Shown piece by piece: positions 17,982 to 26,198 of a stretch of DNA of 60,942 nt (positions within the stretch are counted from its first letter, which is position 1; each line of letters begins with the position of its first letter). The position numbers and the translations under genes were made by a program. This stretch comes from Tautonia sociabilis. GTDB taxonomy: Bacteria > Planctomycetota > Planctomycetia > Isosphaerales > Isosphaeraceae. A model generated the notes under the pieces. It was given only the letters and a program-made list of their open reading frames with translations. It was not told the origin of the DNA and did not search any database. Location of the stretch: NCBI RefSeq assembly GCF_003977685.1, contig NZ_RYZH01000042.1, positions 1-60,942 on the forward strand, given 5' to 3'.

Positions 17982-18018
17982 AGCCGCCCCGCCCGGGGAA
18001 GGTCCGGGAGGGGCGGCT
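17982..18018. terminator. Bidirectional terminator-like hairpin between rdgB and the YTV gene
   Basis: Arms 17982-17996 and 18004-18018 form 15 base pairs with one mismatch and a 7-base loop, placed between two convergent stop codons (17922 and 18046). There is no U-tract on either side. Position and strength suggest it ends both transcripts. Confidence 0.6.
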
Positions 18019-18045
18019 TGGGAGCGGGCGATCGGCTCGGTGAGA

Positions 18046-20328
18046 TCAGAGCCACTTGCAGCCGAAGACCCGGCTGAGCAGCTCGCACTTCGGCCGGCAG
18101 ACCTCGGCGGCGGGGACGAGGTCGCAGGGGGAGGCGGGGGCCGCCACCACGCTCTTGCACGGAGACTGCGGGCAGGGGAGCACCGGCTCGCAGGGCACGG
18201 GCACCACCTCGCAGACCTCGACGGGAACCTGCTTGCAGACGGTGCGGGGGACGCAGATCGTCCGCACGTCGGTCACCTGGCGGACGACCGTCTCGGGGAC
18301 GCAGATCGTCTTGCAGACGGGGACCTGCTTGCAGACGGTCACGGGCACCTTCTTCACGCAGGGGATCGTCTGGATGTCGCAGACCGTGACCGGCACGCAG
18401 CGGGTCCGGACCTCGGTGACCGTCTCGCAGATCGTCTTCGGCACGGTCTTGTACGCCGTCTCGCAGACCAGCCGGCAGGTGGTGACGGGCACCTGCTTGT
18501 AGGCCGTCTGGGAAACCATCCGGCAGACCGTGTAGGGGACCTGCTTGTAGCACGTCTGCTTCACCATCCGGACGTGGGTGACCGGGACGGTGCGGAACTG
18601 GGTCTCCTTGACCGTCCGGGTGACCGTGTAGGGCACCTGGCGGCAGGCCTTCTGCTTGACCATCTTGGTGACGGTCGTCGGGACGGTCTGGCACACCTTC
18701 TCCGGCACCATGACGGTGGTCGTGACCGGGACCCGCTTGCAGATGGTCTTGGGGACCATCGTCGTCACCGGCACGGGGACCTGCTTGACGCAGGTGCGGG
18801 GGACGTTCGTGCAGACGGTGTAGGGGACGGTCTTGGTCCGGGTCTCGGCGACCATCCGGCAGATGGTGACCGGAACCTGGCGGACGCGCTGCTGGTAGGT
18901 CGTCTCGCAGATCGTCTCGGGAACGAGCTTGACCTTCGTCTCCCGGACCGTCCGGCAGACGGTCACCGGGACCTGCTCCACCACCGTTTCCTTCACCAGC
19001 CGGCATCGGGTGACGGGGACCTGCTTGCAGACGGTCACGGGCACCTGTCGGCAGACGGTGTAGGGGACCGTCTTGCGCACCACCTGCGGGACGTAGATCG
19101 TCCGGGAGACGGTCTTCATCACGGTCTTCGGGCAGAAGACGCGCTCCGTGACGACCGTGCCGGGGCACTGCGGGGTGGCGCAGACGTCCTTGGTGGGGAC
19201 GGCGATACCCGGGACGTACCGGGTCCGGGTGATCCACTCGCCGCACTCGACCGGGACCTGCTCGCAGACGGTCTGGGGGACGCAGATCGTCTCGCAGACC
19301 TCCCGGAAGGCCGTCTCGGTGACGGTCTCCCAGACGGTCTCTCGAACCGTCTTGAAGGACGTCTCCTGCACCGGGCGGCAGTAGGTGCGCGGGACCGACT
19401 TGAAGACGGTCTCCGTCACCGGCCGGCACACGGTGTAGGGGACCTGCTTCATCACGGTTCGGGTGACGGGGACGGCGACCGTGTCGGTGATCGTCCGGAA
19501 GGACGTCTCCTTGACCGGCCGGGTCACCGTGTAGGGGACGGTCTTGTAGGCCGTCTGCCGGACCGTCTCCATCACGGTGTAGGTGCGCGGCTGGAGCACC
19601 GTCGTCGTGTGGGGGACGCTGATGGTCTCGGAGACGGTCCGGTAGGTCGTGCGGGGGACCGGCTTCATGACCGTGGTGGTCACGACCCGGGGCACGACCT
19701 GGGTGACCGGGCGGCAGACGGTATACGTCTCGGTCCGGTACCGGGTCTCGGTCACGGGCCGGCAGACGGTGATGGGCACCGACTTGTAGCTGACCTGGGT
19801 GACCGGGCGGCAGACGGTGTACGGCACCGTCTTCGTGAGCGTCTCGGTGACCGGCCGGCAGACGGTGTAGGGCACGGTCTTCAGGTGCGTCTCGCGGACC
19901 GGGCGGGTGACGGTGTACGGCACGGTCTGCATGACCGTCCGCGTCACCGGACGACGCACCGTGTACTGTTCCTCGCGGAACTCGGTCCGATAGACCGGCT
20001 TCTGGATGGTGTAGGGCACCTCCTGGAGGTGCGTCTCAGTGACGTTCCGGACGGTCGTGACCGTCTGGGGACGCATCACCGTCTCGTAAACGTCCCGGAC
20101 CGAGGCCACCTGGCGCGTCTCGAAGATCGTTTCGGTGACCGGCCGGAGCACCGTCCGGCGTCGGACCTCGTATCGCACCGGGCCCGCGACGACGTCGCCG
20201 CCCAGCGGCCCGACCGCCGGCAGCGTCTTGCCGGCGTGCCCCACGAACGCCTGCGCGGGCCGAGCGGCGAGCCACGCGGCGACCGGCATCGCGATGAGCG
20301 GGACCAGGAGGAGGATTCGCTTCGTCAT
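18046..20328 (-). CDS. Cysteine-rich YTV-repeat protein (planctomycete cell-wall type)
   Basis: A 760-residue secreted protein. The signal peptide MTKRILLLVPLIAMPVAAWL ends near AQA. From about residue 51 to 715 the chain is a degenerate tandem array of 16-residue units of the form VPYTVCRPVTETxxKT, varying to VPVTVCKQ, VPKTIC and similar. Thr, Val, Arg/Lys and Cys dominate and there is little else. The 45-residue tail is Pro/Cys-rich (VLPCPQSPCKS) and ends GCKWL. YTV-domain proteins were described from Rhodopirellula proteomics and proposed as cross-linked components of a proteinaceous wall; disulfide bonding is inferred from the regular cysteines. ATG 20328 has GGAG 6 bases upstream; a longer frame to 20415 lacks a signal sequence. 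It lies alone between convergent rdgB and a divergent SDR gene. Confidence 0.9.
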   Translation of the reverse strand: MTKRILLLVPLIAMPVAAWLAARPAQAFVGHAGKTLPAVGPLGGDVVAGPVRYEVRRRTVLRPVTETIFETRQVASVRDVYETVMRPQTVTTVRNVTETHLQEVPYTIQKPVYRTEFREEQYTVRRPVTRTVMQTVPYTVTRPVRETHLKTVPYTVCRPVTETLTKTVPYTVCRPVTQVSYKSVPITVCRPVTETRYRTETYTVCRPVTQVVPRVVTTTVMKPVPRTTYRTVSETISVPHTTTVLQPRTYTVMETVRQTAYKTVPYTVTRPVKETSFRTITDTVAVPVTRTVMKQVPYTVCRPVTETVFKSVPRTYCRPVQETSFKTVRETVWETVTETAFREVCETICVPQTVCEQVPVECGEWITRTRYVPGIAVPTKDVCATPQCPGTVVTERVFCPKTVMKTVSRTIYVPQVVRKTVPYTVCRQVPVTVCKQVPVTRCRLVKETVVEQVPVTVCRTVRETKVKLVPETICETTYQQRVRQVPVTICRMVAETRTKTVPYTVCTNVPRTCVKQVPVPVTTMVPKTICKRVPVTTTVMVPEKVCQTVPTTVTKMVKQKACRQVPYTVTRTVKETQFRTVPVTHVRMVKQTCYKQVPYTVCRMVSQTAYKQVPVTTCRLVCETAYKTVPKTICETVTEVRTRCVPVTVCDIQTIPCVKKVPVTVCKQVPVCKTICVPETVVRQVTDVRTICVPRTVCKQVPVEVCEVVPVPCEPVLPCPQSPCKSVVAAPASPCDLVPAAEVCRPKCELLSRVFGCKWL
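18184..20178 (-). repeat. Tandem 48-bp coding repeats of the YTV protein
   Basis: About 2 kb of imperfect repeats with a 48-base basic period encode the 16-residue YTV units. The best-conserved block is at the N-terminal side (19.7-19.95 kb), where consecutive units read VPYTVCRPVTETLTKT, VPYTVCRPVTQVSYKS and VPITVCRPVTETRYRT. Unit length drifts towards the C-terminus. Confidence 0.85.
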
Positions 20329-20727
20329 GGTCGCTCCGTCAGTCTCTCCGACTCTCGGTTGTCTCGGACCCCGTCCCTGTTTCGCCGCGAGGCGAGCCCA
20401 GGGGGTCGATCTCAAGGCTCACCCCATGTTTCGGTTTCCCCAGGATTCCCCCTTGAACTGAACGGCCCAAATTCGCCAGACGACCAAATCGAGCGAACCG
20501 AACAACGTGTCGATCCGCCACAACCTCTTCCCAGGCGGCCCGAATTGCCGGAGCGTCGGGGACGACCGGCGGGCTCGCCCCCCGAGGCGCGATCCTCCCA
20601 GGCCGTCCGGGCGTCAGGATCGGAGGGGCTGGGGATGGCCCGCCCGCCCGGGGGGGATTAGGCTAGGGGGCCTTCGGGCCGGGAGGCCCTGGGAGTTCCG
20701 AGGGCAGTGACCCCGGGGGGCGACGCG
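20329..20727. other. 400-base divergent intergenic region (YTV gene / SDR gene)
   Basis: Holds the promoters for both genes by position. A local GC dip at about 20440-20520 is the most promoter-like part, but no convincing -35/-10 pair was identified. A TAGGCT hexamer at 20659-20664 is a weak -10 candidate for the SDR gene. No gene is supported here. Confidence 0.4.
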
Positions 20728-21498
20728 ATGGCGGCGATCGATCGGTTCCGGATCGAGGGGAGGGTGGCCCTGATCAGCGGAGGATGCCGGGGCCTGGGCC
20801 GGGTGATGGCCGAGGCGCTGGCCTCGGCCGGGGCCTCGGTGGCGGTGACGGCCCGAGATCGCGAGCGGGCCGAGGCGACCGCCCGGGAGATCTCCTCGGC
20901 CTCGGGCCGGGAGGCGATCGGCCTGGGGGTGGACGTGACCCGGGCCGATCAGGTCGAGGCGGCGGTGTCCGAGACCCTCGGACGCTTCGGCAAGCTCGAC
21001 ATCCTGGTCAACAATGCGGGCATCAACATCCGACGGCCGATCGAGCAGCTCCAGGAAGAGGAGTGGGACCTCGTCCTGGACACGAACCTGAAGGGGGCCT
21101 GGCTGTTCTGCCGGGCGGCCGTCCCGGCGATGAAGCGCAACGGCTGGGGGCGGATCCTGAACGTGTCGAGCATGCTGGGGGAGGTCGGGCTGGCGGAGCG
21201 GACGCCGTACTGCTCCAGCAAGGGGGGCCTGACGCTGATGTCCCGGACGCTGGCCCTGGAGCTGGCCCCCTTCGGGATCAACGTCAACGCCCTTTGCCCC
21301 GGACCGTTCGCGACGGAGATCAACCGGCCGCTGCTGAACGACCCGGAGACGAAGGCGGCGATGGAGGCGAAGCTCCCGATCGGCCGCTGGGGGGACCCGG
21401 AAGAGCTGGGCCCGGCGGCGGTCTTCCTCTGCTCGGACGGCTCCAGTTACATGACCGGCGCGACGCTGGTCATCGACGGCGGCTTCACGGCCCAGTGA
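20728..21498 (+). CDS. SDR-family NAD(P)-dependent oxidoreductase
   Basis: A 256-residue classical short-chain dehydrogenase. Rossmann glycine motif SGGCRGLGRVMAEAL, NNAGIN, catalytic Ser in NVSSMLGEVG, YCSSKGG (Tyr-x3-Lys), and the C-terminal YMTGATLVIDGGFTAQ. Overall it resembles gluconate 5-dehydrogenase / 2-deoxygluconate dehydrogenase types, but SDR substrates cannot be assigned from motifs. ATG 20728 is preferred over GTG 20707 because the conserved N-terminus begins near MAAIDRFRIEGRVALI. argJ follows by 21 bases, suggesting co-transcription, though no metabolic link is obvious. Confidence 0.92.
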   Translation: MAAIDRFRIEGRVALISGGCRGLGRVMAEALASAGASVAVTARDRERAEATAREISSASGREAIGLGVDVTRADQVEAAVSETLGRFGKLDILVNNAGINIRRPIEQLQEEEWDLVLDTNLKGAWLFCRAAVPAMKRNGWGRILNVSSMLGEVGLAERTPYCSSKGGLTLMSRTLALELAPFGINVNALCPGPFATEINRPLLNDPETKAAMEAKLPIGRWGDPEELGPAAVFLCSDGSSYMTGATLVIDGGFTAQ

Positions 21499-21519
21499 CG
21501 AGACGAGGGGAGCGGACTG

Positions 21520-22722
21520 GTGAGTGACGGACAAGCCCTTGAGATCCCGGCCGGGTTCCGGGCCGGCGGCGTGCGGGCGGGGATCAAGCCGAGCGGGGCG
21601 CCGGACGTGGCCGTGATCGTGGCCGACTCGACCTGCTCGGCCGCGGGCACTTTCACCACGAATCGGATCGCCGCGGCTCCGGTCCAGTGGGACCGGGCCC
21701 TCGTGCCGTCGGAGGCGATCCGGGCGATCGTCGTCAACTCCGGCAACGCCAACGCCGCGACCGGGGCGCAGGGGATCGCGAACGTCCGACGCACGGCCGA
21801 GATCGCCGCCGATCGGCTCGGCTGCCTCCCCGAGCAGATTCTGATCGCGTCGACCGGGGTGATCGGCCGCCAGCTCCCGATGGATCGGCTGGAGGTCGGG
21901 GTCCGGGCCGCTCTCGACGCCGCGACCGACACGCCCGAGGGCTTCCGCGCCGCTTCGGAGGCGATTCTGACGACGGACACCAGGCCGAAGGTCGTCTCCC
22001 TGCGCCGGAAGACGGAGACGGGCAAGACGATCCGGCTGCTGGGGATCGCCAAGGGAGCGGCCATGATCGGCCCCCGGATGGCGACGATGCTCGGCTTCCT
22101 CCTCACCGACGCCCGGGTGCAGATGGGGACCCTGACGGGCATCCTGTCCGAGGCGGTCGAGGAGACGTTCAACTGCATCTCGGTCGAGGGGCACACCAGC
22201 ACCAACGACTCGGTGCTGATGCTCGCCGGCTCCCGGGGGGACCTTCCTCTCCGGGGAGCCGACCTTCAGTTGTTCTCCGGGATGGTCCGGGAGGCGTGCG
22301 AGGGGCTGGCCCGGATGATCCCCGACGACGGCGAGGGGGCCACCCACCTGATCACGGTCGAGGTCCGAGGCTGCCGGGACCGGGATCAGGCCCGGACGAT
22401 CGCCCGGGCGGTGGCCGATAGCCCTCTGGTGAAGACCGCGATCCACGGCGCGGACCCGAACTGGGGCCGCATCGTCTCCGCCGCCGGGTATGCGGGGGTG
22501 ATGTTCGACGAGGAGGAGCTGTCGCTCGACCTCGACGGCGTTCCCCTCTACCGCGACGGGGCCCCGGTCGACTTCGACGCGGCTCGGGTCTCCGATCGCA
22601 TCAAGAACAACCGAGAGGTGACGATCACGCTGACGCTCAAGCGGGGGGACGCCTCGATCCGGTTCTGGACGTGCGACCTGACGGCCGAGTACGTCCGCCT
22701 GAACGCCGACTACACGACGTGA
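21520..22722 (+). CDS. argJ: Glutamate N-acetyltransferase / amino-acid N-acetyltransferase
   Basis: ArgJ moves the acetyl group from N-acetylornithine to glutamate, recycling it in arginine biosynthesis. Bifunctional forms also use acetyl-CoA. The autoprocessing site is visible as ATMLGF: cleavage before Thr (about T189) makes the alpha and beta chains and exposes the nucleophile. Other family segments are VVNSGNANAATG, ASTGVIGRQLPMD, VEGHTSTNDSVL and the C-terminal LNADYTT. Length 400 is normal. GTG 21520 has AGGGGAG 7 bases upstream. The other arginine genes (argB, argD, argF) are at 35.7-39.0 kb on the other strand, so the pathway is split. Whether it is mono- or bifunctional cannot be told here. 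Confidence 0.96.
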   Translation: MSDGQALEIPAGFRAGGVRAGIKPSGAPDVAVIVADSTCSAAGTFTTNRIAAAPVQWDRALVPSEAIRAIVVNSGNANAATGAQGIANVRRTAEIAADRLGCLPEQILIASTGVIGRQLPMDRLEVGVRAALDAATDTPEGFRAASEAILTTDTRPKVVSLRRKTETGKTIRLLGIAKGAAMIGPRMATMLGFLLTDARVQMGTLTGILSEAVEETFNCISVEGHTSTNDSVLMLAGSRGDLPLRGADLQLFSGMVREACEGLARMIPDDGEGATHLITVEVRGCRDRDQARTIARAVADSPLVKTAIHGADPNWGRIVSAAGYAGVMFDEEELSLDLDGVPLYRDGAPVDFDAARVSDRIKNNREVTITLTLKRGDASIRFWTCDLTAEYVRLNADYTT

Positions 22723-22940
22723 GCCGGGCGGACGCGCATCAACGCGATCTGCGTCGATCTGTTGCGGTGGTGCTGCTCGTCGCCCTGGCGACGATCGCCG
22801 GGCTCTCGGTCGGGAGCCTCCTGGTCCCCTTCACGTTCCGGAAGCCGTTCCAGCAACGCGCCATGGTGCGCAACCTGGCGATGCTGGGCCTGGTCCTCGG
22901 TGGCCTGGTTCATCTCAGGAGAGGTCGATCCGGCTGCTGA
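22719..22940 (+). CDS. Small putative membrane protein coupled to argJ
   Basis: A 73-residue ORF whose GTG start overlaps the argJ stop (GTGA). Two hydrophobic segments are separated by a basic turn: AVVLLVALATIAGLSVGSLL, then AMVRNLAMLGLVLGGLVHL. The stop abuts the stop of the convergent oxidoreductase gene with no gap. No family is recognised. The overlap start and two clean membrane helices favour a real gene, but nothing else confirms it. Confidence 0.45.
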   Translation: MSRADAHQRDLRRSVAVVLLVALATIAGLSVGSLLVPFTFRKPFQQRAMVRNLAMLGLVLGGLVHLRRGRSGC

Positions 22941-24521
22941 TCAGTGATCGGCCAGGACGCAGATCGCCGCGTTCCGGCCGTTGACGGCGATGACGCTGCC
23001 GCCTGGGTGGGTGCCGGCGCCGCAGAGGTAGACGCCCGGCATGGGAGTCCGGCTCGGGAGGCGGCGGTCCCACATGAAGGGAGGCAGGCATTCCCCCTGG
23101 AAGATGTGACCACCCGAGAGGCCGACCCGGCGCTCGATGTCGGGGGGGCCGAGCACCTCGACGGCGATCACGGCGTCGGGGATGTTCGAGCAGAAGCGGG
23201 AGAGTGATTCGAGGATGAGGCGCTCGACCTCGGGACGCCGGGAATCCCAGTCCCCCTCGGCGAAGGTGTGGGGGACGTACTGGGCGAAGACGCTCATCGT
23301 CTGGACCCCGGGGGGGGCGAGGCTCGGGTCGGCGGTGGTCTGGAAGTAGAGCTCGGCCCAGAGTCGGGAGGGGAGGCGGCCGGCCCGGGAGTCGGCGAAT
23401 CCGGTCGCCCACTGGTCCTCGGTGAGGGGGAGGTTCACCTGGCCGAGGTGCTGGGGCCCGTCGGTGCCGGGGAGGGCTCGGAAGTCGGGCAGCTCCCGGA
23501 GGGCGACGTTGGCCTTCACGGTGCAGCCGGTCATGGGGATGGCCGCGACGCGATCGCGCCAGGAGGGATCGGCGGCGTCGCCGAGCAGGCGGAGGGTCGT
23601 CTTCGGGTCGGCATTCGAGACGACCACGGGGGCGGACAGGAGGTCTCCTCCCGAGAGCTCGACCCCCACTCCGGGGAGGATCCGGGACACGGGCAGCCCG
23701 GCGGCGACGACGGCGCCGGCCTCGATGGCGGCGTCACAGAGCAGGAAGGAGACCATGCCCATGCCTCCCTCGACGTATCCCCAGGAGCCGGGGGTGCCTC
23801 CCAGGCGGCCGGACTGGTGGTGGAAGTGGATCGAGGCCGTGCCCGGGTCGTGGGGGCTGGCGTTGGTGCCGATGACCCCCTGGCCGAGGTAGGCCATCCG
23901 GAGGTGATCGGAGCGGAAGAAGCGGCGGACGTACTCGACCATCGACCAGTCGAAGAGCAGGGCTCGAGCCTCGTCGTCGGTGCCGAGGCGCTCTTCGATC
24001 TGATCTCGGGAGGGCTCGGGGACGAGCCAGAGGTCGTCGTCGCCGGGAGGCCGGAGGGCGTCCCGGAGGCGTTGCTTGACGTCGGAGAAGGCGCGGAAGC
24101 CGTCGAGATCCTGGGGGGCGAGGCGGCGGATCTCGGCCTCGCAGCGCTCGTCGTCATCCCAGAGCTGGATGCGGGCGCCGTCCTCGAAGGGAACGAACAG
24201 GCCGGCGGTGGCGGGGGTCCAGCGGAGGCCTCGTCGGATGAGGTCGAGGTCGTCGATGACCCTGGGATGCAGCAGGCCGAGCAGGTAGGCGCAGGGGGAG
24301 ACGCGGTAGCCCGGCCAGGGCTCTTCGATCGTGCAGGCGCCGCCGACCCGCTCCCGGGCCTCGACGACGAGGACCTTCCGGCCGGCCCGGGCGAGGTAGG
24401 AGGCGCAGGAGAGGCCGTTGTGGCCGGCGCCGACGACGATGGCGTCCCATCGGGTCGCCCGCAACTCGGAGAGGGGGGCGGGCAGCCCGAGGCGGCCGAG
24501 GACCGAGGCGGTGGCGGGCAT
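22941..24521 (-). CDS. FAD-dependent oxidoreductase, CrtI/PYROXD2-like
   Basis: A 526-residue flavoprotein. The dinucleotide-binding motif VVGAGHNGLSCASYLARAGR is followed by VLVVEARERVGGAC, the typical N-terminus of phytoene-dehydrogenase-related amine oxidase-like proteins with the NGL variant seen in PYROXD2. The C-terminus carries the second FAD motif GVYLCGAGTHPGGSV with an adjacent AVNGRNAA. The substrate is unknown. Carotenoid desaturation is possible, but no other carotenoid gene is near. The upstream Thi fusion gene on the same strand is 42 bases away, so they may be co-transcribed. Confidence 0.88.
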   Translation of the reverse strand: MPATASVLGRLGLPAPLSELRATRWDAIVVGAGHNGLSCASYLARAGRKVLVVEARERVGGACTIEEPWPGYRVSPCAYLLGLLHPRVIDDLDLIRRGLRWTPATAGLFVPFEDGARIQLWDDDERCEAEIRRLAPQDLDGFRAFSDVKQRLRDALRPPGDDDLWLVPEPSRDQIEERLGTDDEARALLFDWSMVEYVRRFFRSDHLRMAYLGQGVIGTNASPHDPGTASIHFHHQSGRLGGTPGSWGYVEGGMGMVSFLLCDAAIEAGAVVAAGLPVSRILPGVGVELSGGDLLSAPVVVSNADPKTTLRLLGDAADPSWRDRVAAIPMTGCTVKANVALRELPDFRALPGTDGPQHLGQVNLPLTEDQWATGFADSRAGRLPSRLWAELYFQTTADPSLAPPGVQTMSVFAQYVPHTFAEGDWDSRRPEVERLILESLSRFCSNIPDAVIAVEVLGPPDIERRVGLSGGHIFQGECLPPFMWDRRLPSRTPMPGVYLCGAGTHPGGSVIAVNGRNAAICVLADH

Positions 24522-24563
24522 GGGAGAAGGAGGGCTGAGGGAGGACGGGGGGGGAAGGGACGG

Positions 24564-26090
24564 TCAGTCGGCGTCGAGGAGGCGGGCCTTGAAGGCGGCG
24601 GCGGCGTCTCGGGGGCGATCGGCTCGGACGACGGCGGAGGAGACGGCGATTCGGGAGGCGCCGGCGTCGAGGACCTGGTCGAGGTTGGCCTCGGTGATGC
24701 CTCCGATGGCGAACCAGGGGAGCCCGGTGGCCTCGACCGCGTGCCGGACGAAGGCCAGGCCGGCGAGCGCCTCGAAGTCCTTGGTTTGGCTGGGGAAGAC
24801 GGGGCCGACGCCGAGGTAATTGGCCCCGTCTCGGATGGCGGCCTCGAGCTGGGAGGGCTCGTGGGTTGAGACGCCGATCAGGGCATTTGGGCCGAGGATG
24901 CGGCGGGCATCCCGGACGGAAACGTCGTCCTGGCCGAGGTGGACGCCGTCGGCCGAGGCGAGGCGGGCCAGGTCGGGCCGGTCGTTCATGATGAAGCGGA
25001 CCCCGGCCCGGGCGGTGAGGATCCGGACTTCCCGGGCGCGCTGGAGGACGACGCGGTCGGGAAGCCCCTTCTCGCGGTACTGGATCACGTCGGCCCCGCC
25101 GGCGATCGCCTCCTCGACGATCCAGGTCAGGTCGCCGAGGGTGGGGAGCCCGCCGACGAGGACGTAGAGCCGGGCGTCTTGCAGCCCCTTCCGGGCGGCG
25201 ACGGCGGCCATCAGGCGTTTCTCGATCGTGTAGACGTCGTAGCGGAGGACCTCGAACCGGCCGGAGAGCCACTGGTCGCTGATCTTGGTGTATTCCTCCA
25301 GGGTGCGGAGCGCCTCGGCGGTGCGCTTGAGGTTGGCGACGAGCACGGCTCGGGCGTTGGCCCGGGTGCCCTCGTCGGTGGCCATGATGTGGGTGCCGAC
25401 GTCGCCGGGGGTGTCTCGGGAACAGACGAGCCAGTCGGGGTCGAAGGCCTGGATGGCCTGGCCGAAGCGGTGGCGGACGTCCTTCAGGCGACGGGTGAGG
25501 CCGGGGTCATCGAGCACGAAGCGGGCGTAATCCTCGAGCACGCGGAGGCCCTCTCGGGCTCGGTTGGCGGAGGCGTCGAGGATGCGGGCGAGGTCGTCGG
25601 CCTCGCCGGGGTCGGCCAGCTCGGGAGGGGGGATGTCCTCCGCCATCGGGATCGGGCCGGATTCGACGGCGTTGACCCGGGCGACGCGCTCGATCAGGGC
25701 GTCGATCGTCAGCCCGGCCCGGGAGAGGCGGTCGGCCGCCGGGCCTCCGGAGGAGAGCAGGGCCACGAGCAGGTGCTCGGTGCCGACCGCCTGCGAGCGG
25801 TCCAGCTCCCGGGCCTTTGCCAGCGCGTCGCCGAACACCAGGCGGAGTTCCTGGGAGTGTGGCGGGGACGGGGTCTCGTCATCGACCGGGGGGAGATCGG
25901 CCGAGGCCGGCCCCAACTCGTGCAGCGCGATGTCCAGTTCAAGCAGCAGCGCCGCCGCTCGGCTCTCGGTCTCCTCGACCAGGGCGGAGAGCAGGTCGAT
26001 CGGCTCCACGTGATCCGATCCCCGGGACCGGGCGACTCGCCCGGCCCGCTCGACGACGCGCTGGGCGCCGGCCGTGAAGGATTCCCACAT
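24564..26090 (-). CDS. thiE: Clp_N - ThiD2 - ThiE triple fusion (thiamine phosphate synthase)
   Basis: A 508-residue protein with three parts. Residues 1-145 resemble the ClpA/B/C N-terminal double repeat: MWESFTAGAQRVVERAGRVA then HVEPIDLLSAL, and a second unit GTEHLLVALLSSGG. Residues about 165-295 match ThiD2, a monofunctional HMP-phosphate kinase type: ARILDASANRAREGLRVLED, YARFVLDD, LKDVRHRF. Residues 300-508 are ThiE, joining HMP-PP and HET-P to thiamine phosphate: QYREKGLPD, MNDRPDLARL, GVHLGQDDV, GVSTHEP, GPVFPSQTKDF, AIGGI. ThiD2-ThiE fusions are known; the Clp_N domain in front is the odd part and its role is unknown (no AAA+ module is present). ATG 26090 has GAGGGGGA upstream. No TPP riboswitch consensus was seen in the 108-base leader. 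Confidence 0.9.
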   Translation of the reverse strand: MWESFTAGAQRVVERAGRVARSRGSDHVEPIDLLSALVEETESRAAALLLELDIALHELGPASADLPPVDDETPSPPHSQELRLVFGDALAKARELDRSQAVGTEHLLVALLSSGGPAADRLSRAGLTIDALIERVARVNAVESGPIPMAEDIPPPELADPGEADDLARILDASANRAREGLRVLEDYARFVLDDPGLTRRLKDVRHRFGQAIQAFDPDWLVCSRDTPGDVGTHIMATDEGTRANARAVLVANLKRTAEALRTLEEYTKISDQWLSGRFEVLRYDVYTIEKRLMAAVAARKGLQDARLYVLVGGLPTLGDLTWIVEEAIAGGADVIQYREKGLPDRVVLQRAREVRILTARAGVRFIMNDRPDLARLASADGVHLGQDDVSVRDARRILGPNALIGVSTHEPSQLEAAIRDGANYLGVGPVFPSQTKDFEALAGLAFVRHAVEATGLPWFAIGGITEANLDQVLDAGASRIAVSSAVVRADRPRDAAAAFKARLLDAD

Positions 26091-26103
26091 GCGTCCCCCT
26101 CGC

Positions 26104-26187
26104 GATCGGACCGGCGAATGGGCCGGCCGTCCTTCCAGTTTACGAGATTGGGGACGGCGAGGGGAGGGGATCAGGGCCGGTCCGATC
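26104..26187. repeat. Perfect 12-base inverted repeat upstream of the Thi fusion
   Basis: gatcggaccggc at 26104-26115 and its exact reverse complement at 26176-26187 flank 60 bases between the Thi fusion start and the sulfatase stop. It could base-pair as a large stem or be an operator. GATCGG is a common word in this genome, so chance is possible. Confidence 0.35.
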
Positions 26188-26198
26188 CCGGCGGCGTG

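Noticed and set aside
18040..20661. An 873-codon plus-strand frame opposite the YTV gene, with Asp/Gly/Leu-rich repeats
   Set aside because: Its repeats are just the reverse complement of the YTV units. There is no signal peptide or start context, and the minus-strand frame has a signal peptide and a known family.
26091..26198. Possible TPP riboswitch upstream of the thiamine fusion gene
   Set aside because: The conserved CUGAGA and the second thi-box core are absent on the minus strand.
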